37,128 bases of DNA from Deltaproteobacteria bacterium (lineage in GTDB: Bacteria; Myxococcota_A; Polyangia; Haliangiales; Haliangiaceae): positions 1-37,128 of the forward strand of contig JACCTC010000002.1 of assembly GCA_013812655.1 (NCBI GenBank), given 5' to 3'. Under the pieces are notes generated by a model. That model made no database searches and was not told the DNA's origin. It saw only the letters and a program-made list of their open reading frames with translations. The position numbers and the translations under genes are program-made. Positions 17,799 through 24,439 of the stretch are shown here, in pieces; position 1 is the stretch's first letter, and each line of letters opens with the position of its first letter.

Positions 17799-18641
17799 AT
17801 GACCCACGCGTTCCGCATCGTCAACGTGTTCACCGTCGACGGTAATCGCTTCTCGGGGAATCCCCTCTGCGTCTTCGAGGACGCCCGCGGCCTCGAGGAC
17901 GAGCAGATGCAGGCCCTCGCGCGTCAGATGAACCTCTCCGAGACCACGTTCGTGCTTCCCAGCGAGCGTGCCGATGCGCGCGTGCGAATCTTCACGCCCG
18001 GATTCGAGATGCCATTTGCCGGCCACCCGACGCTCGGCACCGCGAGCGTGATCGCCGCCGCCGGCCAGGACGAGGTGAAGCTCGAGATGATCGCGGGGAT
18101 CGTCCAGGTCGAGCGCGAGGATGACGGCTGGTCCCTCAAGAGGCCGCAGCGGCCGAAGACCCGCAAGGTCGAGGCGACCCGCATCGAGATCGCGCAGATG
18201 CTCGGGCTGCCCGACGACGCGCTGAGCGACGAGCCGCTCTGGGTCTCGACCGGCGTCGAGCAGCTCGTGATCCCGATCAAGTCATCCGAGCTCGTGCGTG
18301 CCGCGAAGCCGGTCAAGAAGCTCCTCGAGCGCTGGGCCTTCTCGGACGATCGCAAGGAAGCGATGGCGTACCTGTGGTCGAACGACTCGTCCGAGTGGAC
18401 GGTACGGTTCTTCTTCACGTCGCATGGCGCGGTCATCGAGGACGCCGCGACCGGCTCGGCGTGCGCGAACCTCGGCGGCTGGTGGATCGCACGCGGTCGC
18501 CAGCGGCCGCTCGAGGTCATGTTGCGGCAGGGCGAGGCGGTGGGACGGCCGTCGCGGCTCGGGCTCCAGATCGGTGACGATGACGCGATCTACGTCACCG
18601 GCGCCGTGATCGAGCTCGGGCGCGGCACCGTCGAGGTGTAA
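17799..18641 (+). CDS. PhzF-family isomerase/epimerase-like protein
   Basis: A 280-residue protein; ATG 17799 gives the usual start (AFRIVNVFTVDGNRFSGNPLCVF). Family features: catalytic Glu48 in MNLSETTFV, FTPGFEMPFAGHPTLG at 65-80, and the second-lobe signature EDAATGSACANLGGW near 235-250. The length and two-lobed layout match PhzF proteins, which catalyse proton shifts on small substrates; phenazine synthesis is only one member's role. There are no other phenazine genes here, so a different metabolite is likely. It is divergent from the SEC-C gene by about 100 bp. Confidence 0.92.
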   Translation: MTHAFRIVNVFTVDGNRFSGNPLCVFEDARGLEDEQMQALARQMNLSETTFVLPSERADARVRIFTPGFEMPFAGHPTLGTASVIAAAGQDEVKLEMIAGIVQVEREDDGWSLKRPQRPKTRKVEATRIEIAQMLGLPDDALSDEPLWVSTGVEQLVIPIKSSELVRAAKPVKKLLERWAFSDDRKEAMAYLWSNDSSEWTVRFFFTSHGAVIEDAATGSACANLGGWWIARGRQRPLEVMLRQGEAVGRPSRLGLQIGDDDAIYVTGAVIELGRGTVEV

Positions 18642-18654
18642 CTCCACACCGAAG

Positions 18655-18688
18655 CACGCTCAGCGCATCGCGCCGGCGCCGGAGCGTG
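18655..18688 (+). terminator. Candidate hairpin after the PhzF gene
   Basis: The arms cacgctc (18655-18661) and gagcgtg (18682-18688) enclose 20 GC-rich bases that contain a smaller palindrome (cggcgccg). It begins 13 bp after the stop codon. No U tract. Confidence 0.3.
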
Positions 18689-18738
18689 AACGCGTGTTCG
18701 CGGATCGTCGCGGCATGGCCGTTGCCTGGAACGCGGGC

Positions 18739-19329
18739 ATGCTTCGCATGTCTGTCCTCGTCATGACCCTGCTCGCCGGCCTCGCCGGCACCACCCGAGC
18801 CGGCGAGCTCGATCTCGCGCTCGGCCTTCAGGCCACGCAGACCGACTGGCCCGATGACGCCGGCGGCGGTCCGAACCTGTCCGCAGCCTGGTGGTTCCGG
18901 CCGTGGATCGGGGCGAGCTTCATCGGCAAGGAGCACTACGCACCCGTCGACGATCGCCTCATGAGCTACTACAGCGTCAACGCCGCCGTGCGCCGCGATC
19001 TCGGCACCCTGCGACTCGGCGTGACGCTCGGGTTCGTGCACCAGCACGAGCAGACGCGCGCCGCCATCGAGGCCCAGCCGCTCGCCTCGCTGTTCGGTGT
19101 CGCCGACGGGATGCGCCACCGCATGGCCACCCGCAGCGGCATCCAGCTCGCGCTGCCGATTCGCGATCGTGCGAAGGGCGAGTGGTACGTCGCGCTCGAC
19201 CTCGACGGCACCGTGTTCGCCGAGGCCGATCGCGGACCGCGCTGGATGTCGAGCGCCGGGCTCTCGATCGGGTTCACCCATGACTTCTCGCGCAAGGCAC
19301 CGGCTTCGGGCCAGCTGGCGGCCAGGTGA
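18739..19329 (+). CDS. Probable exported beta-barrel/outer-membrane protein
   Basis: A 196-residue reading from ATG 18739, chosen because the Sec signal begins there (MLRMSVLVMTLLAGLAGTTRA, cleavage before GEL). Upstream in-frame starts at 18694 and 18715 remain possible. The mature part shows short alternating strands with Gly/aromatic girdles (LDLALGLQATQTDW, PNLSAAWWFRPWIGASF, SAGLSIGFTHDFS), as in small outer-membrane barrels. It ends without the classical terminal Phe. The last bases overlap the next gene's GTG start (GTGA at 19326-19329). Function unknown. Confidence 0.7.
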   Translation: MLRMSVLVMTLLAGLAGTTRAGELDLALGLQATQTDWPDDAGGGPNLSAAWWFRPWIGASFIGKEHYAPVDDRLMSYYSVNAAVRRDLGTLRLGVTLGFVHQHEQTRAAIEAQPLASLFGVADGMRHRMATRSGIQLALPIRDRAKGEWYVALDLDGTVFAEADRGPRWMSSAGLSIGFTHDFSRKAPASGQLAAR

Positions 19330-19357
19330 CCGGCCAGGTGATCGGACAGGTGATCGG
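19322..19357 (+). repeat. 12-bp tandem repeat, three copies, spanning a stop/start junction
   Basis: The units ccaggtgaccgg, ccaggtgatcgg and acaggtgatcgg follow each other at 19322, 19334 and 19346, with a partial fourth (acaggt). The first unit holds the stop of the upstream gene, and every unit supplies an in-frame GTG (19326, 19338, 19350) for the downstream lipoprotein. Confidence 0.8.
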
Positions 19358-19700
19358 ACAGGTCAGCTCGCTCGCGATCGTGGCGGCCATGCTCGCCGGT
19401 TGCGCCGAGGCGCCCCTCGAGCTCGCCGAGATGCCGTGCCCCGACACCGGCACGTCGTTGACGTATGAGAGCTTCGGCCGCGGCTTCATGACGAGCTACT
19501 GCGATCGCTGCCACTCAGGCGCGAAGAGCGGCGCGCCGAGCAGCTATCGCTTCGACACCCATGACGACATCCGGAAGCACGACACGCGGATCTTCATCCG
19601 CGCGGCGGGACCGAACGTGACGATGCCGCCGGGACCGTACGATCCGCCCGACGACGAGCGCGACCAGCTCGCCGAGTGGCTCGCGTGTGGCGCACCCTGA
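19326..19700 (+). CDS. Lipoprotein with cytochrome-c-type CxxCH motif
   Basis: A 124-residue protein starting at GTG 19326 (alternatives 19338 and 19350). The lipoprotein signal VSSLAIVAAMLAGC gives Cys26. A single heme-binding motif CDRCH lies at 59-63, with a later NVTMPPG (Met100) that could be the distal ligand and the family-like ending LAEWLACGAP. This matches short planctomycete/myxobacterial c-type cytochrome-like lipoproteins. It would carry one covalent heme in the periplasm. The signal's N-region is formed by the TGQVIGQVIGQV repeat and has no Lys or Arg, which is unusual. It overlaps the upstream barrel gene by 4 bp. Confidence 0.78.
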   Translation: MTGQVIGQVIGQVSSLAIVAAMLAGCAEAPLELAEMPCPDTGTSLTYESFGRGFMTSYCDRCHSGAKSGAPSSYRFDTHDDIRKHDTRIFIRAAGPNVTMPPGPYDPPDDERDQLAEWLACGAP

Positions 19701-19724
19701 GCCACTCCGTGCTACTGGATCGAC

Positions 19725-20072
19725 GTGCGGCACCACACGTTCGACTTCATCGAGATCCCGACGACGGACATGGGCGCCTCGCAGGGCTTCTATGCGGCGG
19801 CGTTCGGCTGGAAGTTCCAGGACTGGGGCGACGACTACGCGGACATCCTCGAGGCCGGCCTGTCGGGCGGGTTGCGCAAGGTCGACGCACCGCCGTCGCG
19901 CGGTGGGACGCTCGCGATCATCTACTCGAACGATCTCGAGGCCAGCGAGAAGGCGGTCCTCACGGCGGGCGGCCGGATCACCGAGAAGCACGAGTTCCCC
20001 GGCGGCCGCCGCTTTCAGTTCTCCGATCCGTCGGGCGTCGAGCTCGCGGTGTGGACCAAGGCCGAGCATTAG
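19725..20072 (+). CDS. VOC (glyoxalase/bleomycin-resistance) superfamily protein
   Basis: A 115-residue protein from GTG 19725. The pattern is that of a single VOC module: HHTFDFIEIPTTDMGASQGFYAAAFGWKF at the start, a middle GGLRKVDAP, and FPGGRRFQFSDPSGVELAVWTK at the end. Metal ligands in this group would be His4 (or the nearby His3) and Glu106. It most likely forms a dimer and acts on, or binds, a small molecule. It begins 24 bp after the cytochrome-like gene. No substrate can be named. Confidence 0.88.
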   Translation: MRHHTFDFIEIPTTDMGASQGFYAAAFGWKFQDWGDDYADILEAGLSGGLRKVDAPPSRGGTLAIIYSNDLEASEKAVLTAGGRITEKHEFPGGRRFQFSDPSGVELAVWTKAEH

Positions 20073-20092
20073 CCGGCTAGTCGAGTAGCCGG
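20073..20092 (+). terminator. 7-bp hairpin directly after the VOC gene
   Basis: The arms ccggcta and tagccgg pair perfectly around a 6-base loop. The hairpin starts at the base after the stop codon at 20072. No U tract, but the placement is typical. Confidence 0.55.
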
Positions 20093-20155
20093 TGCGCTGC
20101 AAGTAGTGGGCACCGCTCGGGCGGCGCGTGGCATGCGCGGTGCTCGACATCGTGC

Positions 20156-21565
20156 GTGCTTCGATCTGCCCTCGCCCACCTGCTCGTCGTCGCCGCCGTC
20201 GCCGGTTGCGCGGAGCCCCCTGACCCCGTCGACGATCCGAATGCCGGGCTGCTCCGCGACTTCCTCGACGGCAAGTTCGACGCAGCCGGTCATCCGCTGA
20301 ACGCGAAGGTGATCGAGACGCAGGGCGCGTGCGGCGGCACCCAGCTCCGTGGCGCGTGCGAGGTCGTGGTGCCCGAGGGCGCGATGACCGGCGAGCTCAC
20401 CGTCAACGTGCGGCTGCGGGTGCGGGTGCATGGCGCGCGTGGCCCGATCGTCGTGATCGCGCTGCTCGACGCGAACGGCGAGGCGCTCGCGAGCGAGACG
20501 CTCACGGTCGCGAGGCTCCGCGGACGCGGCGGCTGGATCGATGTGGCGGTCGGCGCTCCGTTCTCGGGTGCGCTCAGCAGCGTCCGGCTCGAGCCGGTCG
20601 CCGGCGCGGTCGTCGATGTCGAGTACGTCGAGATCTTCCCGAAGCGGTTCGGGCTCGTGGTGGCGCCGGGCTCCGGCGTGCTCGGCGATACCGACAGGCT
20701 GACGTTCGAGGTGCCGCGCGCGCGGCGCATCGAGAGCCTGATGCTCGACGGCGTGAGCGTCCTGCCGCGCCTCGATCAGCTGCTGCGCGAGCAACGCGCG
20801 ACGAAGACGACGACAGAGTTCCGCACGCTGATCGACGTGCGCGTCGACGATCTGCTGCCCGGCCGCGCCGACATCGCCGAGCTCCGCGTCAAGACCGCCG
20901 GGGAGACCGCGCGCGTGCAGCTCCGCCGTGCGGTGGCACCGTGCAATTACGAGGGTGCGGCGACCGGGACCAAGGTGCTCGTCACCGGCTTCCAGCCGTT
21001 TCCAGCCGATGGCTGGCACGAGAACGTCTCGGCCGTCGCGGTGACCGCGATGAACCCGGCGGCGATCCGTGGTGCGCGCGTGATGCGGCTCGTGCTGCCG
21101 GTCGAGTACGACCGCGCGCCCGCCGCGATCGTCGAGGTGATCGAGCGCTGCGCTCCCGACGTCGTGATCAGCTTCGGTCAGGGCGGCGGCGCGATCGCGC
21201 TCGAGCAGGTCGCGTACAACCTGCAGGACACCGGCGAGATCTCTGGCGGCGTCCCCGATAACCGCGGGCTGATCCGCGCCGCCACTCCGATCGACGATAC
21301 CGCGCCCGCCACGCGCGACACGCTGCTGCCGCTCGACGCGATCGACGACGCACTGCAGGCGATCGGCGAGACGCCGCGCCCGAGCCGCGATCCCGGCCGC
21401 TACATCTGCAACAACACGATGTTCCAGAACATCGGCGCGATGGCCGGGCGCGGCCGCGCCGGCTTCATTCACCTGCCGTACACGACGCGGTTCGACGATG
21501 ACGTCCGCGCGCGCTATGCCCGCGTCGTCGAGGCCGCGGTGCAGGCGACCGTCGACGCGCCCTGA
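20156..21565 (+). CDS. Lipoprotein pyroglutamyl peptidase I-like (C15) with large N-terminal domain
   Basis: A 469-residue protein from GTG 20156. The lipoprotein signal LLVVAAVAGC gives Cys18. Residues about 60-265 are a beta-rich N-terminal region without recognised family (VRVHGARGPIVVIALLDANG). From residue 273 the C15 fold begins: KVLVTGFQPFPADGW, then APDVVISFGQGGG. The triad is visible as Glu350 (ALEQVAYN), Cys418 (RYICNN) and His439 (GFIHLPY). The family removes N-terminal pyroglutamate from peptides and is normally a cytosolic protein of about 215 residues. A secreted, lipid-anchored version with a 250-residue extension is unusual. A sugar- or peptide-binding role for the extension is speculation. 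Confidence 0.88.
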   Translation: MLRSALAHLLVVAAVAGCAEPPDPVDDPNAGLLRDFLDGKFDAAGHPLNAKVIETQGACGGTQLRGACEVVVPEGAMTGELTVNVRLRVRVHGARGPIVVIALLDANGEALASETLTVARLRGRGGWIDVAVGAPFSGALSSVRLEPVAGAVVDVEYVEIFPKRFGLVVAPGSGVLGDTDRLTFEVPRARRIESLMLDGVSVLPRLDQLLREQRATKTTTEFRTLIDVRVDDLLPGRADIAELRVKTAGETARVQLRRAVAPCNYEGAATGTKVLVTGFQPFPADGWHENVSAVAVTAMNPAAIRGARVMRLVLPVEYDRAPAAIVEVIERCAPDVVISFGQGGGAIALEQVAYNLQDTGEISGGVPDNRGLIRAATPIDDTAPATRDTLLPLDAIDDALQAIGETPRPSRDPGRYICNNTMFQNIGAMAGRGRAGFIHLPYTTRFDDDVRARYARVVEAAVQATVDAP

Positions 21566-21567
21566 CA

Positions 21568-21585
21568 GCGAGCATCGGTGCTCGC
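21568..21585 (+). terminator. 7-bp hairpin after the pyroglutamyl peptidase gene
   Basis: The arms gcgagca and tgctcgc flank a 4-base loop (tcgg). It starts 2 bp after the stop codon. Compact and stable, without a U tract. Confidence 0.55.
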
Positions 21586-21672
21586 CGACGACCACCGACG
21601 ATCAGAGCGAACGCACGAGTCGCGCGAAGTATTGCGCTTGCGGCGCGACGGGCGATCCGTCAACCCTGAGAG

Positions 21673-22794
21673 ATGTGGCGAGTGCTCGTGATCGCGATGC
21701 TGTGGCCTGCGCTCGCCCGCGCGGACGTCCCCGACCGCGTGATCGTCGTCGGCCGGGTCGCTGACGGCGCGTGGACCGATGCCCCCACCGAGGCGCGCCT
21801 CGATCAGCGCGCCGAGCTCGCGGCGGTCGTGCTCGCGAAGCGCGGCAAGCGCCGCGTCGTGCTCGCACCCGACGGCATCACGCGCTTGCGGATCGCCGGC
21901 AAGCCACACGCGACCCAGCCGCTCGTCGGCGCGCGCGTGCAGTGGTCGACGGTCGAGGCGCACGGGTTTCGCACCCAGCCGGCGGTGAATGGCGCGACCA
22001 CCGACTTCTACTCGAACGTCTCGATGCAGCGCACGAGCTTCGGCAAGTGGCTCGGCTACGATCAGATCGAGTACTTCGAGCGCGTCGTCCATGCGTGGCG
22101 CGATCCGGCGCCGATCGCCGCGGTGATCGACGTCGCCGAGCCGAAACTGCCGCAGGTGCCCGGCCTCGGCACCGTCCGCTACAAGGCCGAGGTCGAGCTT
22201 GCCGGCGTGCGCCTCGCGAGTCCCGGCCGCGAGGCTGCCGACACCTATGGCCTGCTGCCCGCCGTTCACCGGGTGTCGATTCGCAAGGGCGATGACTTCC
22301 TCGGCCACCTCTCGGCGTACCTGCTCGTTCCCGAGGTGTTCGGCTCCGCCGGTGGCGGTCGCAACCACCAGACCGAGCGCTTCACCGGTGCCGACTGCGC
22401 GGACGTCATGGTCGGCGCGGTGCGCCGGATGGGTCGCCCGCTCGCGTACACGAACGTCGCCGGTCTGCCCGCCTATGCGAAGCCGATCGCCGGCGCCACC
22501 GAGCTCGACGAGCGCGGCATGCCAGCACAGCCGATCACGAACGTGCGGCCTGGCGATCTGATCCGCATCGACTACGGCGGCACGCTGCGGGGTCACACGC
22601 CGCGCGCGTTCGATCACGTCGCCGCGATCTGGGAGGACCGCAGCGATCCCGCCGGTCCGAACAAGGGCGCCGCCGATGGTCAGCTCGACGGCTTCGACCT
22701 CGTGATCCACATGGGCCATCCACGTCTCGTCATCGAGCCGCTGGCGAATCAATCACCGGCGACGATCGACGTGCTGCGCTGGCGCCAGAAGTAG
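21673..22794 (+). CDS. Exported protein with NlpC/P60-like Cys-His arrangement
   Basis: A 373-residue protein with ATG 21673 and a Sec signal (VLVIAMLWPALARA, cleavage near residue 17). The C-terminal third carries FTGADCADVMVGAVRRMG (Cys242), then NVRPGDLIRIDYGG and FDHVAAIWED (His315), then FDLVIHMGH (His346). The order Cys, PGDL-type strand, His, third polar residue is that of NlpC/P60 and related papain-like peptidases, with ADCADVM replacing the usual DCSGLV. The N-terminal part (20-200) is beta-rich and unassigned. A cell-wall or peptide-cleaving role is inferred, not proven. Its end faces the outer-membrane gene across a tandem repeat. Confidence 0.65.
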   Translation: MWRVLVIAMLWPALARADVPDRVIVVGRVADGAWTDAPTEARLDQRAELAAVVLAKRGKRRVVLAPDGITRLRIAGKPHATQPLVGARVQWSTVEAHGFRTQPAVNGATTDFYSNVSMQRTSFGKWLGYDQIEYFERVVHAWRDPAPIAAVIDVAEPKLPQVPGLGTVRYKAEVELAGVRLASPGREAADTYGLLPAVHRVSIRKGDDFLGHLSAYLLVPEVFGSAGGGRNHQTERFTGADCADVMVGAVRRMGRPLAYTNVAGLPAYAKPIAGATELDERGMPAQPITNVRPGDLIRIDYGGTLRGHTPRAFDHVAAIWEDRSDPAGPNKGAADGQLDGFDLVIHMGHPRLVIEPLANQSPATIDVLRWRQK

Positions 22795-22800
22795 AGACCC

Positions 22801-22856
22801 GAGTGACGACGGAGTGACGACCGAGTGACGACCGAGTGACGACCGGAGTGACGGCC
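22801..22856. repeat. Tandem array of five 11-12 bp units between convergent genes
   Basis: Units of gagtgacgac plus c or g start at 22801, 22812, 22823, 22834 and 22846. Four are 11 bp and the fourth is 12 bp. The array fills almost the whole gap between the plus gene ending at 22794 and the minus gene whose stop begins at 22856-22858. The period, close to one helical turn, and the near identity suggest recent slippage expansion. There is no spacer structure, so it is not CRISPR. Confidence 0.85.
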
Positions 22857-23554
22857 TAAAAGTAGTACGAGGCGCCGAGCGTGAACTGACCGCCGCCGAG
22901 CTCCTGGGACGACATCGCATCGCCACGACCATCGAGGACCACGTCCATCTCGTCGCGCGCCTCGACGGAGATCCCGCGGAATTCGGCCTCGATCGCGAGG
23001 TGACGGAACCGGCGCTCGACGCCGACGCCAAACATCGCGTGGCCACGGCGCAGATCGTCGCGCAGCTCCTCGGGCGTGTCGTGTGGCGCGATCAGTGTCG
23101 AGCCGAAGCCAGCGAGCAGGAACCAGTTCCACCGGCGATCCGGCATGAACCGGAGGCGAGCGCCAAGCGTGACCATGTCGTACGCGAGGTCGCCGTCGGT
23201 GTCGTCCTCGAGGACCTGGCGGCCGCCCGTGAACGCGATGAAGAATTCGAGGCGGCGCGTCGCGCGAAACCGCACCGCGAGCTCGGCGATCCGGAACTCG
23301 GTCTCGCTACCTTCTGGCGCATCCTCGGGCGCGATCGAGAAGCCACCGAAGTTGAGGCCGATCGCGAAGCGATTCGCCATCGGGTTGACCTCGGCGTTCA
23401 CCGGCGTCGCGACGCTAACCGACGCTGGCGTCGGCGCGACTTCGCCGGGCGCCTGCGTCGGCGCGGTGGCGTAGTCCGGTGCGTACGCGCCAGGTGCTTG
23501 CGCAGCAGCGGTGCCAGCGAGGAACAGCGAGGCGAACACGAGACGTGACGTCAT
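22856..23554 (-). CDS. Outer-membrane beta-barrel protein
   Basis: A 232-residue protein from ATG 23554 (another ATG lies 18 bp upstream, but the Sec signal begins here). The signal SRLVFASLFLAGTAAAQA is followed by a Pro/Ala linker to about residue 50. The remainder alternates in strand-like segments (RFAIGLNFGGFSI, LEFFIAFTGGRQV, WNWFLLAGFGSTLI, AMFGVGVERRF) and ends GASYYF, the terminal aromatic expected for barrel insertion by the BAM machinery. It is an eight-strand-type barrel of OmpW/OmpX size. Function unknown. Divergent from the phosphatase gene. Confidence 0.85.
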   Translation of the reverse strand: MTSRLVFASLFLAGTAAAQAPGAYAPDYATAPTQAPGEVAPTPASVSVATPVNAEVNPMANRFAIGLNFGGFSIAPEDAPEGSETEFRIAELAVRFRATRRLEFFIAFTGGRQVLEDDTDGDLAYDMVTLGARLRFMPDRRWNWFLLAGFGSTLIAPHDTPEELRDDLRRGHAMFGVGVERRFRHLAIEAEFRGISVEARDEMDVVLDGRGDAMSSQELGGGQFTLGASYYF

Positions 23555-23686
23555 GGATCGGTATTCTTCCACGGTTCGTGCCGCGCCAAGCGCCGGAAAT
23601 GTGGCGACCGTGATGTTGGTATCGCGTTGCCAGAACCCACACTCCGACGCTGGGATCGTCGCGGCTTCCTACACTAGGATGCGTCG

Positions 23687-24439
23687 ATGGCCGGCCGGAC
23701 CTTTGCGATTGGCGACATCCACGGCGATCTCGCGGCCTTGGAGATGCTGTTCCAGCGTTTGCCAGCCTTGACCGTCGACGACACCGTGGTGTTCCTCGGC
23801 GACTATATCGACCGCGGTCCGGATTCCGCCGGCGTCGTCGCATATGTCCGCGCGCTGACCTCGCAGATCCCGGCGAAGATCGTCACCCTGCGCGGCAACC
23901 ACGAGGACGCCTGGCTCCAGGTCGCCGAGCGCGGCTGGCCGGAGTTCATCTTCCCGCGCAGCAATGGCTGCCTCGAATGCTTTCGCTCGTTCACCGGCGC
24001 CCCGCCGCCGAGCGAGGACGAGCTCGCGACGCCCGCCGAGATGACGAAGATGCTCACCGGCAAGTTCCTGCCGCCGGATGTCCTCGAGTGGATGCGCGGC
24101 CTGCCGTTCTTCTACGAGGACGAGCATGCGATCTACGTGCACGCCGGCATCAAGCGGACCGACGGCGAATTCCCGCACCCGCGCGAGGTCGTGCCGGCGC
24201 GCGCGCTGCTGTGGTTGCGCGATCGCGACTTCTTCGAGAACTATCGCGGCAAGCTCGTCGTGTTCGGCCACACCACGACGCGCACGCTGCCGAACGAGCT
24301 GTCGACGCACACGCCCGAGGATCCGGAGGATCTGTGGGCCGGCCCGGCGTGCATCGGGCTCGACACCGCGTGCGGCAAGGGCGGCTTCCTGACGGCGTTC
24401 GAGCTGCCGGCTCGCATGGTCTACGAGTCCCGTGGCTAG
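23687..24439 (+). CDS. PPP-family metallophosphoesterase (Ser/Thr protein phosphatase-like)
   Basis: A 250-residue protein; ATG 23687 has an AGGA site 8 bp upstream. All PPP signatures are present: GDIHGD (9-14), GDYIDRG (38-44), RGNHED (69-74), VHAG (151-154) and FGHTT (about 208-212), supplying the dinuclear metal site and the catalytic His in NHE. The size and short loops resemble the bacterial PrpA/PrpB-type phosphatases. The last 8 bp overlap the start of the membrane kinase gene, so the two are almost certainly cotranscribed and probably act on shared phosphoproteins or on each other (inference). Confidence 0.93.
   Translation: MAGRTFAIGDIHGDLAALEMLFQRLPALTVDDTVVFLGDYIDRGPDSAGVVAYVRALTSQIPAKIVTLRGNHEDAWLQVAERGWPEFIFPRSNGCLECFRSFTGAPPPSEDELATPAEMTKMLTGKFLPPDVLEWMRGLPFFYEDEHAIYVHAGIKRTDGEFPHPREVVPARALLWLRDRDFFENYRGKLVVFGHTTTRTLPNELSTHTPEDPEDLWAGPACIGLDTACGKGGFLTAFELPARMVYESRG

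Noticed and set aside
17799..18641. Phenazine biosynthesis locus
   Set aside because: Only a PhzF-like gene is present; no other phenazine genes around it.
20069..21595. 508-codon minus-strand reading opposite the pyroglutamyl peptidase
   Set aside because: No recognisable domain; composition typical of an antisense shadow.
22801..22856. CRISPR-like array
   Set aside because: Units are contiguous, 11-12 bp, with no spacers and no cas genes nearby.
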